From Bacteroidales bacterium UBA5382 (GTDB lineage: Bacteria; Bacteroidota; Bacteroidia; Bacteroidales; Dysgonomonadaceae), in contig DHOU01000016.1 in the NCBI GenBank assembly GCA_002409745.1, forward strand, positions 24,600 through 88,599: 64,000 bases of DNA, read 5' to 3'. A program made the position numbers and the translations under genes. Shown here piece by piece: positions 16,677 through 25,381 of the stretch (positions are counted from its first letter, which is position 1; each line of letters starts with the position of its first letter). A model generated the notes under the pieces. The model searched no databases. It was not told the origin of the DNA and was given only the letters and a program-made list of their open reading frames with translations.

Positions 16677-17423
16677 ATGGAAAAGATTATCAATTTTGGC
16701 TTAGGCAAGCTCAACAATTCCGAACATATCGGATTTCATTCTTCTGTTTCTTCCTTCATCCCCACCGCAAGCCCTGAAAAAATCGGGGCCGAAACCTTGG
16801 CGGATCCTTACGGGCAGGCTATCGATGCCGAGCAAGACCTGGTGCATCGCGGCACAGGCAGTTCTACCACGGCGGAAAAAGACGCCCTGGAACCCGAACG
16901 CGATGACTATTGCTCCTATATTATCAGTGAAATCCTCAACGCGGCCCGATCGCCAAATTCCGCCAAACGCGACGCTTACACGGCATTAGCGCCCGTCATC
17001 AGCCCCTATAAAGGCCTCGCCTCGCGGCCGAAGAACCAGGAGACGGCCGACATCAAGGGGATGGTGCTCGACCTGCGCGCCCCGGCCCTGGCGCCTCACA
17101 TCGCGGCTGTGGGTATCGCTACGGATATCGATGCGCTGGAAACGATAAACGACAGTTACGACCAATGGGAAAAGCAAACGGTGCTCGACAAGCCCGCAGC
17201 AGCCGATACGGCAGCCAAACGCAAGGCGATCGACAAACTTTACGGCCAGATTACCCAACGCGCTTATGCCATGGCCGTGCTTGCCACAGCCGAGCAGCCC
17301 AATGCAGAGGCTAAGGAGTTCGTTTCGAACGTCAACAACCTGATCCAACGAACCAAAACGCTCTACAACCAACGCATCGCGCAACTCAAAGCCGACCGGA
17401 CAAAAAAGGAGACCGGAAAATAA
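16677..17423 (+). CDS. DUF6261 family protein A
   Basis: A 248-residue protein, largely helical, acidic in the middle and basic at the end (YNQRIAQLKADRTKKETGK). The opening INFGLGKLNNSEHIGFHSSV and the C-terminal Asn/Arg/Lys-rich tail match the DUF6261 family of Bacteroidota, which has no known function. There is no signal peptide or membrane segment, so it is probably cytoplasmic. It is preceded by a 336-bp 21-bp repeat array and flanked by toxin-antitoxin genes on both sides. A strong terminator follows. The family assignment is from pattern recall. Confidence 0.6.
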   Translation: MEKIINFGLGKLNNSEHIGFHSSVSSFIPTASPEKIGAETLADPYGQAIDAEQDLVHRGTGSSTTAEKDALEPERDDYCSYIISEILNAARSPNSAKRDAYTALAPVISPYKGLASRPKNQETADIKGMVLDLRAPALAPHIAAVGIATDIDALETINDSYDQWEKQTVLDKPAAADTAAKRKAIDKLYGQITQRAYAMAVLATAEQPNAEAKEFVSNVNNLIQRTKTLYNQRIAQLKADRTKKETGK

Positions 17424-17460
17424 AGGCCTTGTGAAAGGCTTTGTGAATCTCTCGTTAACG

Positions 17461-17490
17461 GAGGGTGTCGTTAGCGGCACCCTCTTTTAT
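17461..17490 (+). terminator. Rho-independent terminator after DUF6261 gene A
   Basis: GAGGGTG pairs with CACCCTC around a 10-base loop and is followed by TTTTAT. It lies 37 bases after the DUF6261 stop codon. Confidence 0.8.
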
Positions 17491-17542
17491 ATAGTCATTG
17501 CGCTTTTATTCACGCCCAGCACGCTTCGCCCCGGGCTTTAAG

Positions 17543-17629
17543 TTACCCGATATAACGGTCAGTTGCAACAGCCATATGCTCCATTTCATATTCTTCAACA
17601 ACATCCGAAACAAGAGTCAGTTCTATCAT
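17543..17629 (-). pseudogene. Possible HigA-type antitoxin remnant
   Basis: A 28-codon frame with SDVVEEYEMEHMAV, which resembles the N-terminal LVEEYExxHYP motif of HigA antitoxins, but the HTH region is absent. It starts within the stop codon of the toxin remnant upstream. Short and uncertain. Confidence 0.35.
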
Positions 17630-17748
17630 ATTTTTATCTGTAGGCGGAAGCGCTCATCCAAGCCATCCTGCTTTCGGGCATACCATTGTTTCGCAGACAA
17701 TAAATCATTCTTAACCTCGTCAAGATAGAAAGCTGCGTATTTCTTCAT
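17626..17748 (-). pseudogene. Truncated ParE/RelE-type toxin
   Basis: Forty codons beginning MKKYAAFYLDEVKNDLLSAKQ and continuing WYARKQDGLDERF, the first alpha-helical hairpin of ParE/RelE toxins (consensus around AKxWYxxQQxGLxxRF). It stops after LQIKI, before the beta-sheet, so the toxin fold is incomplete. It begins 6 bases after the antitoxin-like gene upstream, the normal operon order. Confidence 0.6.
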
Positions 17749-17754
17749 CTCCTC

Positions 17755-17919
17755 TTATTGAAAAAGCTGATCCGGCGGATGCAGCCGTTCGGGATGCTTA
17801 TTGGCTGTTTCCAGACGTGTGTCAATAAAATCCTTTTCCCATTGGGGGAGATCGCCGGTGATCTCTTCAACGCCCATGGAAACTCCATCTTTATCTTTTA
17901 ATATCTGTGCTTGTATCAT
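17755..17919 (-). CDS. Small antitoxin, partner of a truncated toxin
   Basis: A 54-residue protein opening MIQAQILKDKDGVSMGV, the start of a common Bacteroidota antitoxin type (Phd/addiction-module-like). It is shorter than usual relatives (about 70-90 residues) and ends QWEKDFIDTRLETANKHPE plus a short Pro-rich tail. The middle segment that normally follows the opening appears deleted. The adjacent toxin is truncated, so the pair is probably inactive. Confidence 0.5.
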   Translation of the reverse strand: MIQAQILKDKDGVSMGVEEITGDLPQWEKDFIDTRLETANKHPERLHPPDQLFQ

Positions 17920-17934
17920 AATTCCAATAAATTA

Positions 17935-18116
17935 AGAAACTGTTTAAATTTCTTACGAAGTCTATATTTGAAATTCTTCGCCTTCAAAAAGTTTCTTTTT
18001 TGTATTCTTCTTCCTTTTATTTGGCTCAAATAGCCCGCTATTATCGTCAAAACAAGAAAGAATACTCCTAAAAAATAATTCTTTTTGAAGCAGCGAAACA
18101 AATTTAAACAGTTTCT
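17935..18116. mobile_element. MITE-like element with 17-bp terminal inverted repeats
   Basis: AGAAACTGTTTAAATTT at 17935-17951 is exactly the reverse complement of 18100-18116. The enclosed 182 bp has subterminal copies of CTTCAAAAAG in inverted orientation but no conserved coding sequence. This is the layout of a miniature inverted-repeat transposable element that depends on a transposase elsewhere. A target-site duplication is not clear (left flank ATTA, right flank AAG). It lies between decayed TA genes and ugd. Confidence 0.75.
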
Positions 18117-18267
18117 AAGTCGTTTTGCATGATCGGGCATCATTCAAACAAGTTTGATTTCTGCTCCCGCCTAACGAAATAGTTTTTGAATGTGTAAGGC
18201 AATCTCGATGAATCGGGACAAGTGGAGGATAGGGCTCGAAAAGGGGATTCATCAGCACATCAGCACA

Positions 18268-19590
18268 TCAATCTTTCTGCCCGATACCCTGATGGTCGAA
18301 GCCGTAAGAGGCCAAATCTTCTCGGTTATAGATATTCCGTCCGTCAACCACCAAATGAGAACGCATAATCTTCTTCAGAATATTCCAATTCGGCAGCCGG
18401 AACTCTTTCCACTCGGTGGGAACGATCAAGGCATCGGCCTCGTTGGCGGCGTCGTAAATATCCGTGGCATAGTAAATGTCTTCCTGCAAATACTTGCGCG
18501 CTTCTTTCATCGCCGCGGGATCGTAAGCCCGCACGTTCACACCGGCCTTCAGCAGGCTCCGGATAAGAGTCAGCGAGGGGGCATCGCGCATATCGTCGGT
18601 TTCGGGTTTGAACGACAATCCCCACACGGCAACCGTTTTGCCCTTTATATCTCCCTGAAAATAACGGCTGAATTTATCGAACAAGATGCCTTTCTGCCGG
18701 TTGTTCACTTCTTCCACCGCTTTGAGTACGCCCATCTCATAACCGGCCTCCTCGCCGGCTTGAATGATGGCGCGGATATCTTTCGGAAAACAACTCCCGC
18801 CGTAACCGCAGCCCGGATATAAAAAGTATTTACCGATGCGCGAGTCGCTGCCCATGCCGCGGCGCACCATGTTCACATCCGCTCCGAGGCGTTCGCACAG
18901 GTTGGCGATGTCGTTCATAAAACTGATGCGCGTGGCCAGCATGGCGTTGGAGGCATATTTCGTCATTTCCGACGAAAGGATATCCATAAAGATTACTCGG
19001 AAATTATTCAACAGGAAGGGGCGGTAAAGCCGGGTCATCAGGTTGCGCGCCCGCTCGGTCTCAACGCCGACCACAACGCGGTCGGGACTCATAAAATCTT
19101 CCACCGCAGCGCCTTCTTTCAAGAACTCGGGATTCGAGGCCACATCGAAATCGAGGTCTTCCGCGCCCCTCAGACGCATGCGTTCCTTTACCTTTTCGCG
19201 GATACGGAAAGAGGTTCCTACCGGTACGGTGCTTTTGGTCACGATCAACAGCGGCGTATCGATATGGTCGCCGATGGTACGGGCGACTTCAAACACGTAC
19301 GAAAGATCGGCATTCCCCTGCTCGTCCGACGGCGTACCTACCGCAATAAACACAATTTCCATGCTGTTCAGTACCGACGGCAGATCGGTGGTGAAATGCA
19401 GACGGTCGGCTTCGTAATTCCGCAGAACAATATTCTTCAATCCCGGCTCGTAAATCGGGATCACTCCGTTTTTCAGCCCTTCTATCTTTTCGTTATCGAT
19501 ATCGACACAGGTGACATCCACCCCCATTTCGGCAAAACACGCGCCCGACACCAGTCCCACGTATCCTGTTCCAACAACGGCTATCTTCAT
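18268..19590 (-). CDS. ugd: UDP-glucose 6-dehydrogenase
   Basis: A 440-residue UDP-glucose/GDP-mannose dehydrogenase family enzyme that oxidises UDP-glucose to UDP-glucuronate with two NAD+, feeding capsule or LPS sugars. The NAD-binding motif GTGYVGLVSG is at 7-16, catalytic Cys267 lies in GGSCFPKD, and VWGLSFKPETDDMRDAPS is the C-terminal signature. It is last in a minus-strand series that begins at aroQ, 14 bp after the ftsX-like gene. Confidence 0.93.
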   Translation of the reverse strand: MKIAVVGTGYVGLVSGACFAEMGVDVTCVDIDNEKIEGLKNGVIPIYEPGLKNIVLRNYEADRLHFTTDLPSVLNSMEIVFIAVGTPSDEQGNADLSYVFEVARTIGDHIDTPLLIVTKSTVPVGTSFRIREKVKERMRLRGAEDLDFDVASNPEFLKEGAAVEDFMSPDRVVVGVETERARNLMTRLYRPFLLNNFRVIFMDILSSEMTKYASNAMLATRISFMNDIANLCERLGADVNMVRRGMGSDSRIGKYFLYPGCGYGGSCFPKDIRAIIQAGEEAGYEMGVLKAVEEVNNRQKGILFDKFSRYFQGDIKGKTVAVWGLSFKPETDDMRDAPSLTLIRSLLKAGVNVRAYDPAAMKEARKYLQEDIYYATDIYDAANEADALIVPTEWKEFRLPNWNILKKIMRSHLVVDGRNIYNREDLASYGFDHQGIGQKD

Positions 19591-19604
19591 ACAATCTCGT
19601 TACT

Positions 19605-20831
19605 TTATATTGATTTCAATTTTTTCTTCAGATTATTGACGGGATACAATACGGTCAGCCCGCAAATGACGCTCACGATGGCAAAGACGATGACGACATC
19701 GGTAAAGCGGACAATCACCGGATAGGCATCCACGACATACGCGCCCGGCGTATCGCTCAGACGGATCAGCCCGAAATGCTGCTGCAAAAGGCATAATGCC
19801 AGTCCCAAAACAATACCGGCGATGATGCCGATAAGCGAAATGAGCCATCCTTCATAAAGGAATACGTGCAAAACGAGAGAATCGGGAGCGCCCATATTCC
19901 GGAGGCTTTTGATATCCTCGGTTTTCTCTACGATAAGCATCAGCAGCGACCCGACGACATTAAAAACGGCTATCAACAAGATGAAGGCAAGGATGAGGAA
20001 CGTCACCCACTTCTCGATTTGCAGCATGCGGTACGACTCTTTTTGTTGCTCGTAACGGTCTTCGACCAGATAGCTGTCGCCCAGCGCCCGCGCGATCTCC
20101 GATTTCACCTTTTTCACCGATGCCCCGGCCTGTAATTTGATATCGAGCGACGACACTTCCGTTTCGTAGCGCAACAACTCCCGGGCCAGTTGAATGGGAA
20201 TGATTGCCAGTTGATCATCGTATTCGGGCTGGTTCAGGCTGAACACGCCCCCGACAAATGCCGATCCGATGGTGAATGCCGACGAAGGATTCGCGAGGTT
20301 CACCCGCTCATCGCGCTTCGGGGAATAGATTTCTACCGGATCGATGTAACCGGCGCGTATGCCCAACGTCATCGCCAAACCCGCCCCGATACTCGTATAA
20401 TCGACCACATCTTCGCGTAAGCGAAAATCACCGTCGATCAGAATGCGATCCATATCGGTCAACAGGCGGAACTCTTCCGACACTCCTTTCAAACGGACCG
20501 GCACCTGCCGGTCGCGGTAACGGAAAAGGGCGTTCTCTTCGAGCGATTCCGAAATCATCCCGATCCCCTCGACTCGAAGGGCCCGTTCGAACGGAGGCGT
20601 ATGATAATCGAAAACCTTGCCTTGCCGGGCGGTGATTTTCAGTTCGGGATCGAACGCACTGAACAATCCTTCCACTACCCCGCCAAAGCCGTTGAAGACC
20701 GACAGCACGCACACCATCGCCATGGTGGCAATAGCTATGCCGCACACGGAAATGATCGAGATCACATTGATCGCATTGTGCGATTTCTTCGAGAAGAGAT
20801 ATCGCCGGGCAATAAAAAAGGATAAGTTCAC
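19605..20831 (-). CDS. ABC transporter permease, FtsX/LolC-like
   Basis: A 408-residue inner-membrane permease: one N-terminal helix (about 20-45), a large periplasmic domain, and three C-terminal helices (about 275-400) of the FtsX fold. ARRYLFSKKSHNAINVISIISV at the start and SLRNMGAPDSLVLHVFLYEG in the cytoplasmic loop are characteristic of the lipoprotein-releasing LolC/E group. The likely start is GTG, since no in-frame ATG precedes the conserved N-terminus. Its ATPase partner is not in the window. It lies between rbfA and ugd. Confidence 0.85.
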   Translation of the reverse strand: MNLSFFIARRYLFSKKSHNAINVISIISVCGIAIATMAMVCVLSVFNGFGGVVEGLFSAFDPELKITARQGKVFDYHTPPFERALRVEGIGMISESLEENALFRYRDRQVPVRLKGVSEEFRLLTDMDRILIDGDFRLREDVVDYTSIGAGLAMTLGIRAGYIDPVEIYSPKRDERVNLANPSSAFTIGSAFVGGVFSLNQPEYDDQLAIIPIQLARELLRYETEVSSLDIKLQAGASVKKVKSEIARALGDSYLVEDRYEQQKESYRMLQIEKWVTFLILAFILLIAVFNVVGSLLMLIVEKTEDIKSLRNMGAPDSLVLHVFLYEGWLISLIGIIAGIVLGLALCLLQQHFGLIRLSDTPGAYVVDAYPVIVRFTDVVIVFAIVSVICGLTVLYPVNNLKKKLKSI

Positions 20832-20896
20832 TGCATCGTTTTTTTAGGTGTTTTATACCGGGGGCGTTGCTTGGAGCGACATTCTTTGTAACGCTT

Positions 20897-21238
20897 TTAC
20901 TTATCGTCTTTCAATAACTTGTCGATGTTCTCGATATAATCGAGCGAGTCATCGAGATGGAAATTCAGATCGGGGATTACACGTAACTGCTTCCCCACTC
21001 TTTTACCCAAGTCGTAGCGCACCGCTTTCACGTTCTCGTTGATATTCGCCAGCAACTCCGCTCCTTTATCGGACGGGAAGATACTCAAATAAGCATGCGC
21101 GATGCCTAAGTCGGGCGAAACACGTACATTGGTCACCGAAATGAGTACGCCGTGCATCTTTTTGGTTTCGAGCAAAAAGATCTCGCTCAGTTCTTTTTGA
21201 ATCAAGCGGTTTATTTTTAACTGTCTGTTTGTTTCCAT
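20897..21238 (-). CDS. rbfA: 30S ribosome-binding factor A
   Basis: A 113-residue KH-fold protein that binds the 30S subunit and assists 16S rRNA 5'-end maturation, notably in the cold. The start RQLKINRLIQKELSEIFL, the central VSVTN-like ISVTNVRVSPDLGIAHAYLS and the end PDLNFHLDDSLDYIENIDKLL match RbfA closely. Its start lies 22 bases inside the upstream methyltransferase gene, suggesting coupling. Confidence 0.95.
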   Translation of the reverse strand: METNRQLKINRLIQKELSEIFLLETKKMHGVLISVTNVRVSPDLGIAHAYLSIFPSDKGAELLANINENVKAVRYDLGKRVGKQLRVIPDLNFHLDDSLDYIENIDKLLKDDK

Positions 21239-21885
21239 CGTCTATCTTTTTTTCGTATCAGCGTCAGTCCGTCACGAATAGGAAGAATCACCTTCTCCAC
21301 GCGATCGTCGGCCGCCAACTTCTCATTAAACTCCAAAATTCCTTTGGTCTGCCAATCGTTGTTTGGCGTCTTCTCCAGCACCTTACCGCTCCACAACGTG
21401 TTATCGACCAGAATATAGCCTCCGGGTAACACTTTGGGAAGAATCAGTTCATAATGTTCCCAATACTCCCTCTTGTCGGCATCGATAAACACCATCCCGA
21501 AAAAATCTTTGGCAAAAGCAGGAACAATCTTTGCCGCATCGCCGATATACAGGCATATCCGACCTTCATAAGGCGATGCGGCAAATGCTTCGCGGATAAA
21601 ATCCTCCATCTCGTCATCCTTTTCAATCGTATAAACAAACGAAATGCCGGTTAATCCCTCTGCGATACACAAGGCGGAATATCCCGTGTAGGTTCCGATT
21701 TCGAGTACATTTTGCGGACGAATCATCTGCGTGAGCATTTTCAAAAACCGCCCCTGCAAATGCCCCGATAGCATGCGCGGATGCACCAGACGGATATGGG
21801 CTTTGCGATAGAGATCGCGAAGCCATGGCGGCTCCGGATCGCTATGCGACAAAATATATTCTTCCAATGAATCGGTATCGAGCAT
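21217..21885 (-). CDS. SAM-dependent O-methyltransferase (class I)
   Basis: A 222-residue enzyme of the catechol/caffeoyl-CoA O-methyltransferase type. Motif I (VLEIGTYTGYSALCIAEGL) binds S-adenosylmethionine; FIDADKREYWEHYELILP and GGYILVDNTLWSGKV supply metal ligands. The physiological substrate in bacteria is generally unknown. It lies 11 bp after pyk and overlaps rbfA. Confidence 0.9.
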   Translation of the reverse strand: MLDTDSLEEYILSHSDPEPPWLRDLYRKAHIRLVHPRMLSGHLQGRFLKMLTQMIRPQNVLEIGTYTGYSALCIAEGLTGISFVYTIEKDDEMEDFIREAFAASPYEGRICLYIGDAAKIVPAFAKDFFGMVFIDADKREYWEHYELILPKVLPGGYILVDNTLWSGKVLEKTPNNDWQTKGILEFNEKLAADDRVEKVILPIRDGLTLIRKKDRRWKQTDS

Positions 21886-21896
21886 GCCATTCGGCT

Positions 21897-23369
21897 TTAT
21901 AAGGTGAAATCGGGCAGATTATATTTGTCTTTGGCTTCCAGAATCTTTTCCACCTCGCAGATATCAAGGTACGTTGTTCCTCCGGTTTCCCCGAAACTGC
22001 CGCCCAAATAAGCCACCCGATCTTCCGGAAGCAATAAGCCTTCGTCCATCAGCTTTTTGATGGCATATATATAATAAGCCCGGCGGCTCTCTTTCGTATT
22101 ATCGATTCCGCGCCCCGGCTGATGTTCGGCCGTAACCCCGTAAGACAATGCCAACTCCCTCGCCAACCGCTCAGTGGTGGCAATCGCAAACACCGGGCGC
22201 CGTCCCCTGAAAGCAGCCAACACACGTGCCGTACGGCCGGTATGACTGTCGGTAACGATAGCCTTCGTGTTGAGGCGGGAGATGGACTTGACCGCTTGTT
22301 TAGCCATGAATGTCGTCACTTCCTTATCATCGTCTTCGTCATAAGGAACGGGAATATCGTTTTCCCTCAGTTTCGTCTTTTCCGCCTCATAAGATACTTT
22401 TCTCATCGTCCGCACCGCCTCTACGGGATATTTGCCGTAAGCCGTTTCGCCGCTGAGCATGATGGCATCGGTACGATAATAAATCGCATTGGCAATGTCG
22501 GTGATTTCCGCACGTGTAGGACGCGGATTCTCGATCATCGAGTGCAGCATTTGAGTCGCCACGATGACCGGCTTCTTGTGATGGATAGCCAGACGGATCA
22601 ATACCCGTTGTATGCCCGGTATTTTTTCCTGCGCCACCTCGATACCCAGGTCGCCGCGCGCCACCATGATGCCATATGCCGCATCGAGAATCTCGTCGGC
22701 ATTGTCGACGCCTTCCTGATTCTCTATCTTCGCGATAATCTTGATGGGGCTTTTATATTCGTCGAGGATACTTTGCACTTCCAGAATATCTTCCTTGCTG
22801 CGGACAAACGAGTGGGCAATGAAATCCAGATCATGCTTGACGGCCAACTCGATAAACTTACGGTCGCGCGGGGTAATGGTGGGCAGATTGATGCGCACCC
22901 CCGGCACATTGACGCTCTTACGGCTTCCGACCACGCCATCGTTCTGTACCACACAAAGCAAATAATCGGGATGCACTTCCTTCACTTTCAAGTCCACTTC
23001 CCCGTCATCGATGAGCAGGTCTTCGCCTTCTTTCATCTCTTGGGCGATTCCTTTGTAAGAAACGCAAATCACTTCCTGGTTGGATATCCCGTCGGGATTT
23101 CCTATAATCTTGATGAGTTGCCCGGTAGTCAACTCGATGGGTTTTTCCGCTATGGTGGTCCGTATCTCAGGGCCTTTCGTGTCCACCAATAAAGCAATGC
23201 GGTTGGACACAGCCCGCACGTTGTTGACGATTTTTAGAAAACCTTCTTCGTCGAGGTGGGCAGAGTTGAGCCTGACCACGTCCATACCTTCTTCAAAAAG
23301 TTGTTTGACGAATGGCACGTCACAGCGCTTATCGGAAATAGTCGCTACGATTTTTGTCTGTTTAAACAT
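21897..23369 (-). CDS. pyk: Pyruvate kinase
   Basis: A 490-residue enzyme converting phosphoenolpyruvate and ADP to pyruvate and ATP. Visible landmarks are TKIVATISDK and DVVRLNSAHLDEEG (substrate residues), DTKGPEIRT, IAKIENQEGV with the catalytic Lys, GIMVARGDLGIEV (metal-binding Glu/Asp), and VATQMLHSMIENPRPTRAEI. The C-terminal domain (about 360-490) is the allosteric-type fold. It supplies pyruvate to the PFOR encoded elsewhere in the window and sits 12 bp after aroQ. Confidence 0.96.
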   Translation of the reverse strand: MFKQTKIVATISDKRCDVPFVKQLFEEGMDVVRLNSAHLDEEGFLKIVNNVRAVSNRIALLVDTKGPEIRTTIAEKPIELTTGQLIKIIGNPDGISNQEVICVSYKGIAQEMKEGEDLLIDDGEVDLKVKEVHPDYLLCVVQNDGVVGSRKSVNVPGVRINLPTITPRDRKFIELAVKHDLDFIAHSFVRSKEDILEVQSILDEYKSPIKIIAKIENQEGVDNADEILDAAYGIMVARGDLGIEVAQEKIPGIQRVLIRLAIHHKKPVIVATQMLHSMIENPRPTRAEITDIANAIYYRTDAIMLSGETAYGKYPVEAVRTMRKVSYEAEKTKLRENDIPVPYDEDDDKEVTTFMAKQAVKSISRLNTKAIVTDSHTGRTARVLAAFRGRRPVFAIATTERLARELALSYGVTAEHQPGRGIDNTKESRRAYYIYAIKKLMDEGLLLPEDRVAYLGGSFGETGGTTYLDICEVEKILEAKDKYNLPDFTL

Positions 23370-23381
23370 ATCCTTGTTCAG

Positions 23382-23828
23382 TTATGAGTGATGATTTTGA
23401 GTACGAGTCGTTATTTTTAACAAAGCCTCTGTCGCCAAGCGATACGAATCGGTTCCGAATCCGGCAATCACTCCGGCGCAAACAGGCGAGAGCAGCGATT
23501 GATGACGGAACGATTCGCGCGCATGCACATTTGAAATATGCACCTCTACGACCGGCGCCGGCACCGCCTTTATGGCATCACGCAGAGCAATGGAGGTATG
23601 CGTATATCCTCCGGCATTCAGTACGATACCGTCGCTTCCGAAACCGGCTTCTTGAATCTTGTCGATCAGTTCGCCTTCTATATTCGATTGGAAATAGGAA
23701 AAATCCACGTGGGGGAATTCGGCTTTCAACGTCTCCAAATAATCGACAAACGACTCTTTGCCATAAATATCCGGCTCGCGCATGCCCAGTAAATTCAAAT
23801 TGGGACCGTTGATAATTTCGATCTTCAT
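23382..23828 (-). CDS. aroQ: 3-dehydroquinate dehydratase, type II
   Basis: A 148-residue shikimate-pathway enzyme. NGPNLNLLGMREPDIYG carries the conserved Asn/Leu loop and catalytic Tyr22; NAGGYTHTSIALRDAI and EVHISNVHARESFRHQSL supply the other active-site residues, including the conserved His and Arg. It is first in the minus-strand series aroQ-pyk-omt-rbfA-ftsX-like-ugd and has a consensus promoter element upstream. Confidence 0.96.
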   Translation of the reverse strand: MKIEIINGPNLNLLGMREPDIYGKESFVDYLETLKAEFPHVDFSYFQSNIEGELIDKIQEAGFGSDGIVLNAGGYTHTSIALRDAIKAVPAPVVEVHISNVHARESFRHQSLLSPVCAGVIAGFGTDSYRLATEALLKITTRTQNHHS

Positions 23829-23850
23829 ATCAGTGGCTTGTTTTTATGGG

Positions 23851-23858
23851 CAAAGATA
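23851..23858 (-). promoter_or_regulatory. Putative -7 promoter element of aroQ
   Basis: On the minus strand this is TATCTTTG, an exact match to the Bacteroidota -7 element, 22 bases upstream of the aroQ start. The -33 region is AT-rich without a clear TTG. Confidence 0.6.
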
Positions 23859-24047
23859 CAATTTTACCCCTTAAAAACATATCTCCCGTCTATTTATTTT
23901 TCTCCCGCCTAACGGCTTCCCGACATTTGACGGGTAAAAGAACGCCCTCTCGCGGCGCAAGTCCCTGACTTGTTCCAAACAGGATGCAGGGACATGAATA
24001 GGAAGCGCCGGCGGGAAAGCGGCGCAGCAGAAACGAGTAACCGTTGA

Positions 24048-25235
24048 TTATGAAAGAAGCGAAGACAATGCCTGATCGAGATCGCCGATCAGGTCTTCCG
24101 TATCTTCCAATCCCACGCTGAAACGGAAGAATCCTCCGGAAAACTCTTCGGGGAATAAATATTGACGTTCGTCATCGGGTCCCAGAAAAACGATAAGGCT
24201 TTCATCGTGCCCCAGCGATACGGCCGAAGTAATAATTTTGAGGCGGCTGATAAACCGGTTGTGTCCATCCGCATCCAGCTTAAGCCCGAAAGCGATCATT
24301 CCCGAAAATCCGGGATGCATCTGACGTTTGGCTATCTCATGCCCCCGATGGCTTTCCAAACCCGGATAAGACACGAAACGAACGAGCGGATGTTCCGCAA
24401 GAAAACGCGCAATGGCCAATCCGCTCTCGTTATGTTGACGCATACGAAGCGGTAAAGTAACGGCTCCACGCATAATCAGCCAGGCATTGAACGGACTGAT
24501 AACACCTCCGACATTCACCATGGCTTCCGCACGGATTTGATCAATCCGTTCTTTTTTTCCCAGCACGGCACCGCCCATCGCATCGCCATGCCCGTTAATG
24601 TATTTGGTAAGGCTTTCCACCACCAGATCGGCCCCCAACGTTGCCGGAAGTTGATTGTAGGGCGAAGCGAAGGTATTGTCGACCGACAACAACGCTCCGT
24701 TTTCATGGGCGATATGTGCGATAGCCTGAATATCGGAAATATTGAGTGTCGGATTGCCGGGCGTTTCGATATGAATCAATTTCGTATTGGGACGAATCGC
24801 CCTTCTAACGGCATCGACATCGGAACTGTCGACGAGCGTAGCGGAAATCTGATATTTTTCCGGCAAGTATTGAGTCAGCAACCGATAAACCGCAATGTAC
24901 ATCACGTTGGAAGAAACCACATGATCGCCTGAACGCAAGAACGTAAAAAAAACGGCATGCAATGCGGCCACGCCCGAGGCCAACACCACCGCATCTTCCG
25001 TCTGTGAAAGTGCCGCAAGTTTTTCCTGCAAGTAACGCTGATTAGCCCCTCCGTTGCGGGTATATAGCGCCGTGCCGGCATCGCTCCAGTTCATTTCCGC
25101 CGCATCATAAGGCAAGGCATAACTGTTTGCCATGGTGATAGGACGGCGAATCGCCCCGGTTTCTCCATCCACTTCATTCCCTGTGTGTATACTTCGGGTT
25201 GCAAATCCGAATTTTGCATCGATATTCTTTGCCAT
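24048..25235 (-). CDS. Trans-sulfuration family PLP enzyme (methionine gamma-lyase/cystathionine type)
   Basis: A 395-residue Cys/Met-metabolism PLP-dependent enzyme. ALYTRNGGANQRYLQEKLAAL, VVLASGVAALHAVFF (phosphate-binding) and VESLTKYINGHGDAMGG, with the PLP lysine near residue 208, are diagnostic. RFSVGLEDTEDLIGDLDQAL is the conserved end. The exact reaction (cystathionine gamma-lyase or synthase, or methionine gamma-lyase) cannot be decided from sequence alone. An upstream in-frame ATG at 25274 lies above the -7 promoter element, so the start is set at 25235 (MAKNIDAKFGF). Confidence 0.88.
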   Translation of the reverse strand: MAKNIDAKFGFATRSIHTGNEVDGETGAIRRPITMANSYALPYDAAEMNWSDAGTALYTRNGGANQRYLQEKLAALSQTEDAVVLASGVAALHAVFFTFLRSGDHVVSSNVMYIAVYRLLTQYLPEKYQISATLVDSSDVDAVRRAIRPNTKLIHIETPGNPTLNISDIQAIAHIAHENGALLSVDNTFASPYNQLPATLGADLVVESLTKYINGHGDAMGGAVLGKKERIDQIRAEAMVNVGGVISPFNAWLIMRGAVTLPLRMRQHNESGLAIARFLAEHPLVRFVSYPGLESHRGHEIAKRQMHPGFSGMIAFGLKLDADGHNRFISRLKIITSAVSLGHDESLIVFLGPDDERQYLFPEEFSGGFFRFSVGLEDTEDLIGDLDQALSSLLS

Positions 25236-25259
25236 AATACTTTTTTTGTTGATGAAATA

Positions 25260-25290
25260 CAAAGATAAAATCAAATTACCATACGCCCAA
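25260..25290 (-). promoter_or_regulatory. Promoter of the trans-sulfuration enzyme gene
   Basis: On the minus strand TTGGG (25286-25290) is followed 18 bases later by TATCTTTG (25260-25267), an exact -33/-7 Bacteroidota arrangement. The start codon is 24 bases downstream. This position rules out the upstream ATG at 25274. Confidence 0.75.
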
Positions 25291-25381
25291 GAACTTTCGA
25301 CGAATAAATTTACCCTTTCGAATGTTCCGTTTGTCCCGTCTTACATACGATCTTATCTTTTTGATCGTTCACCGGGGGCGT

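Noticed and set aside
22122..23192. A 356-codon frame antisense to pyk
   Set aside because: Complementary-frame shadow of pyruvate kinase; no recognisable domain.
24048..25274. Upstream start at 25274 for the trans-sulfuration enzyme
   Set aside because: It lies upstream of an exact -33/-7 promoter match, so the transcript would not include it.
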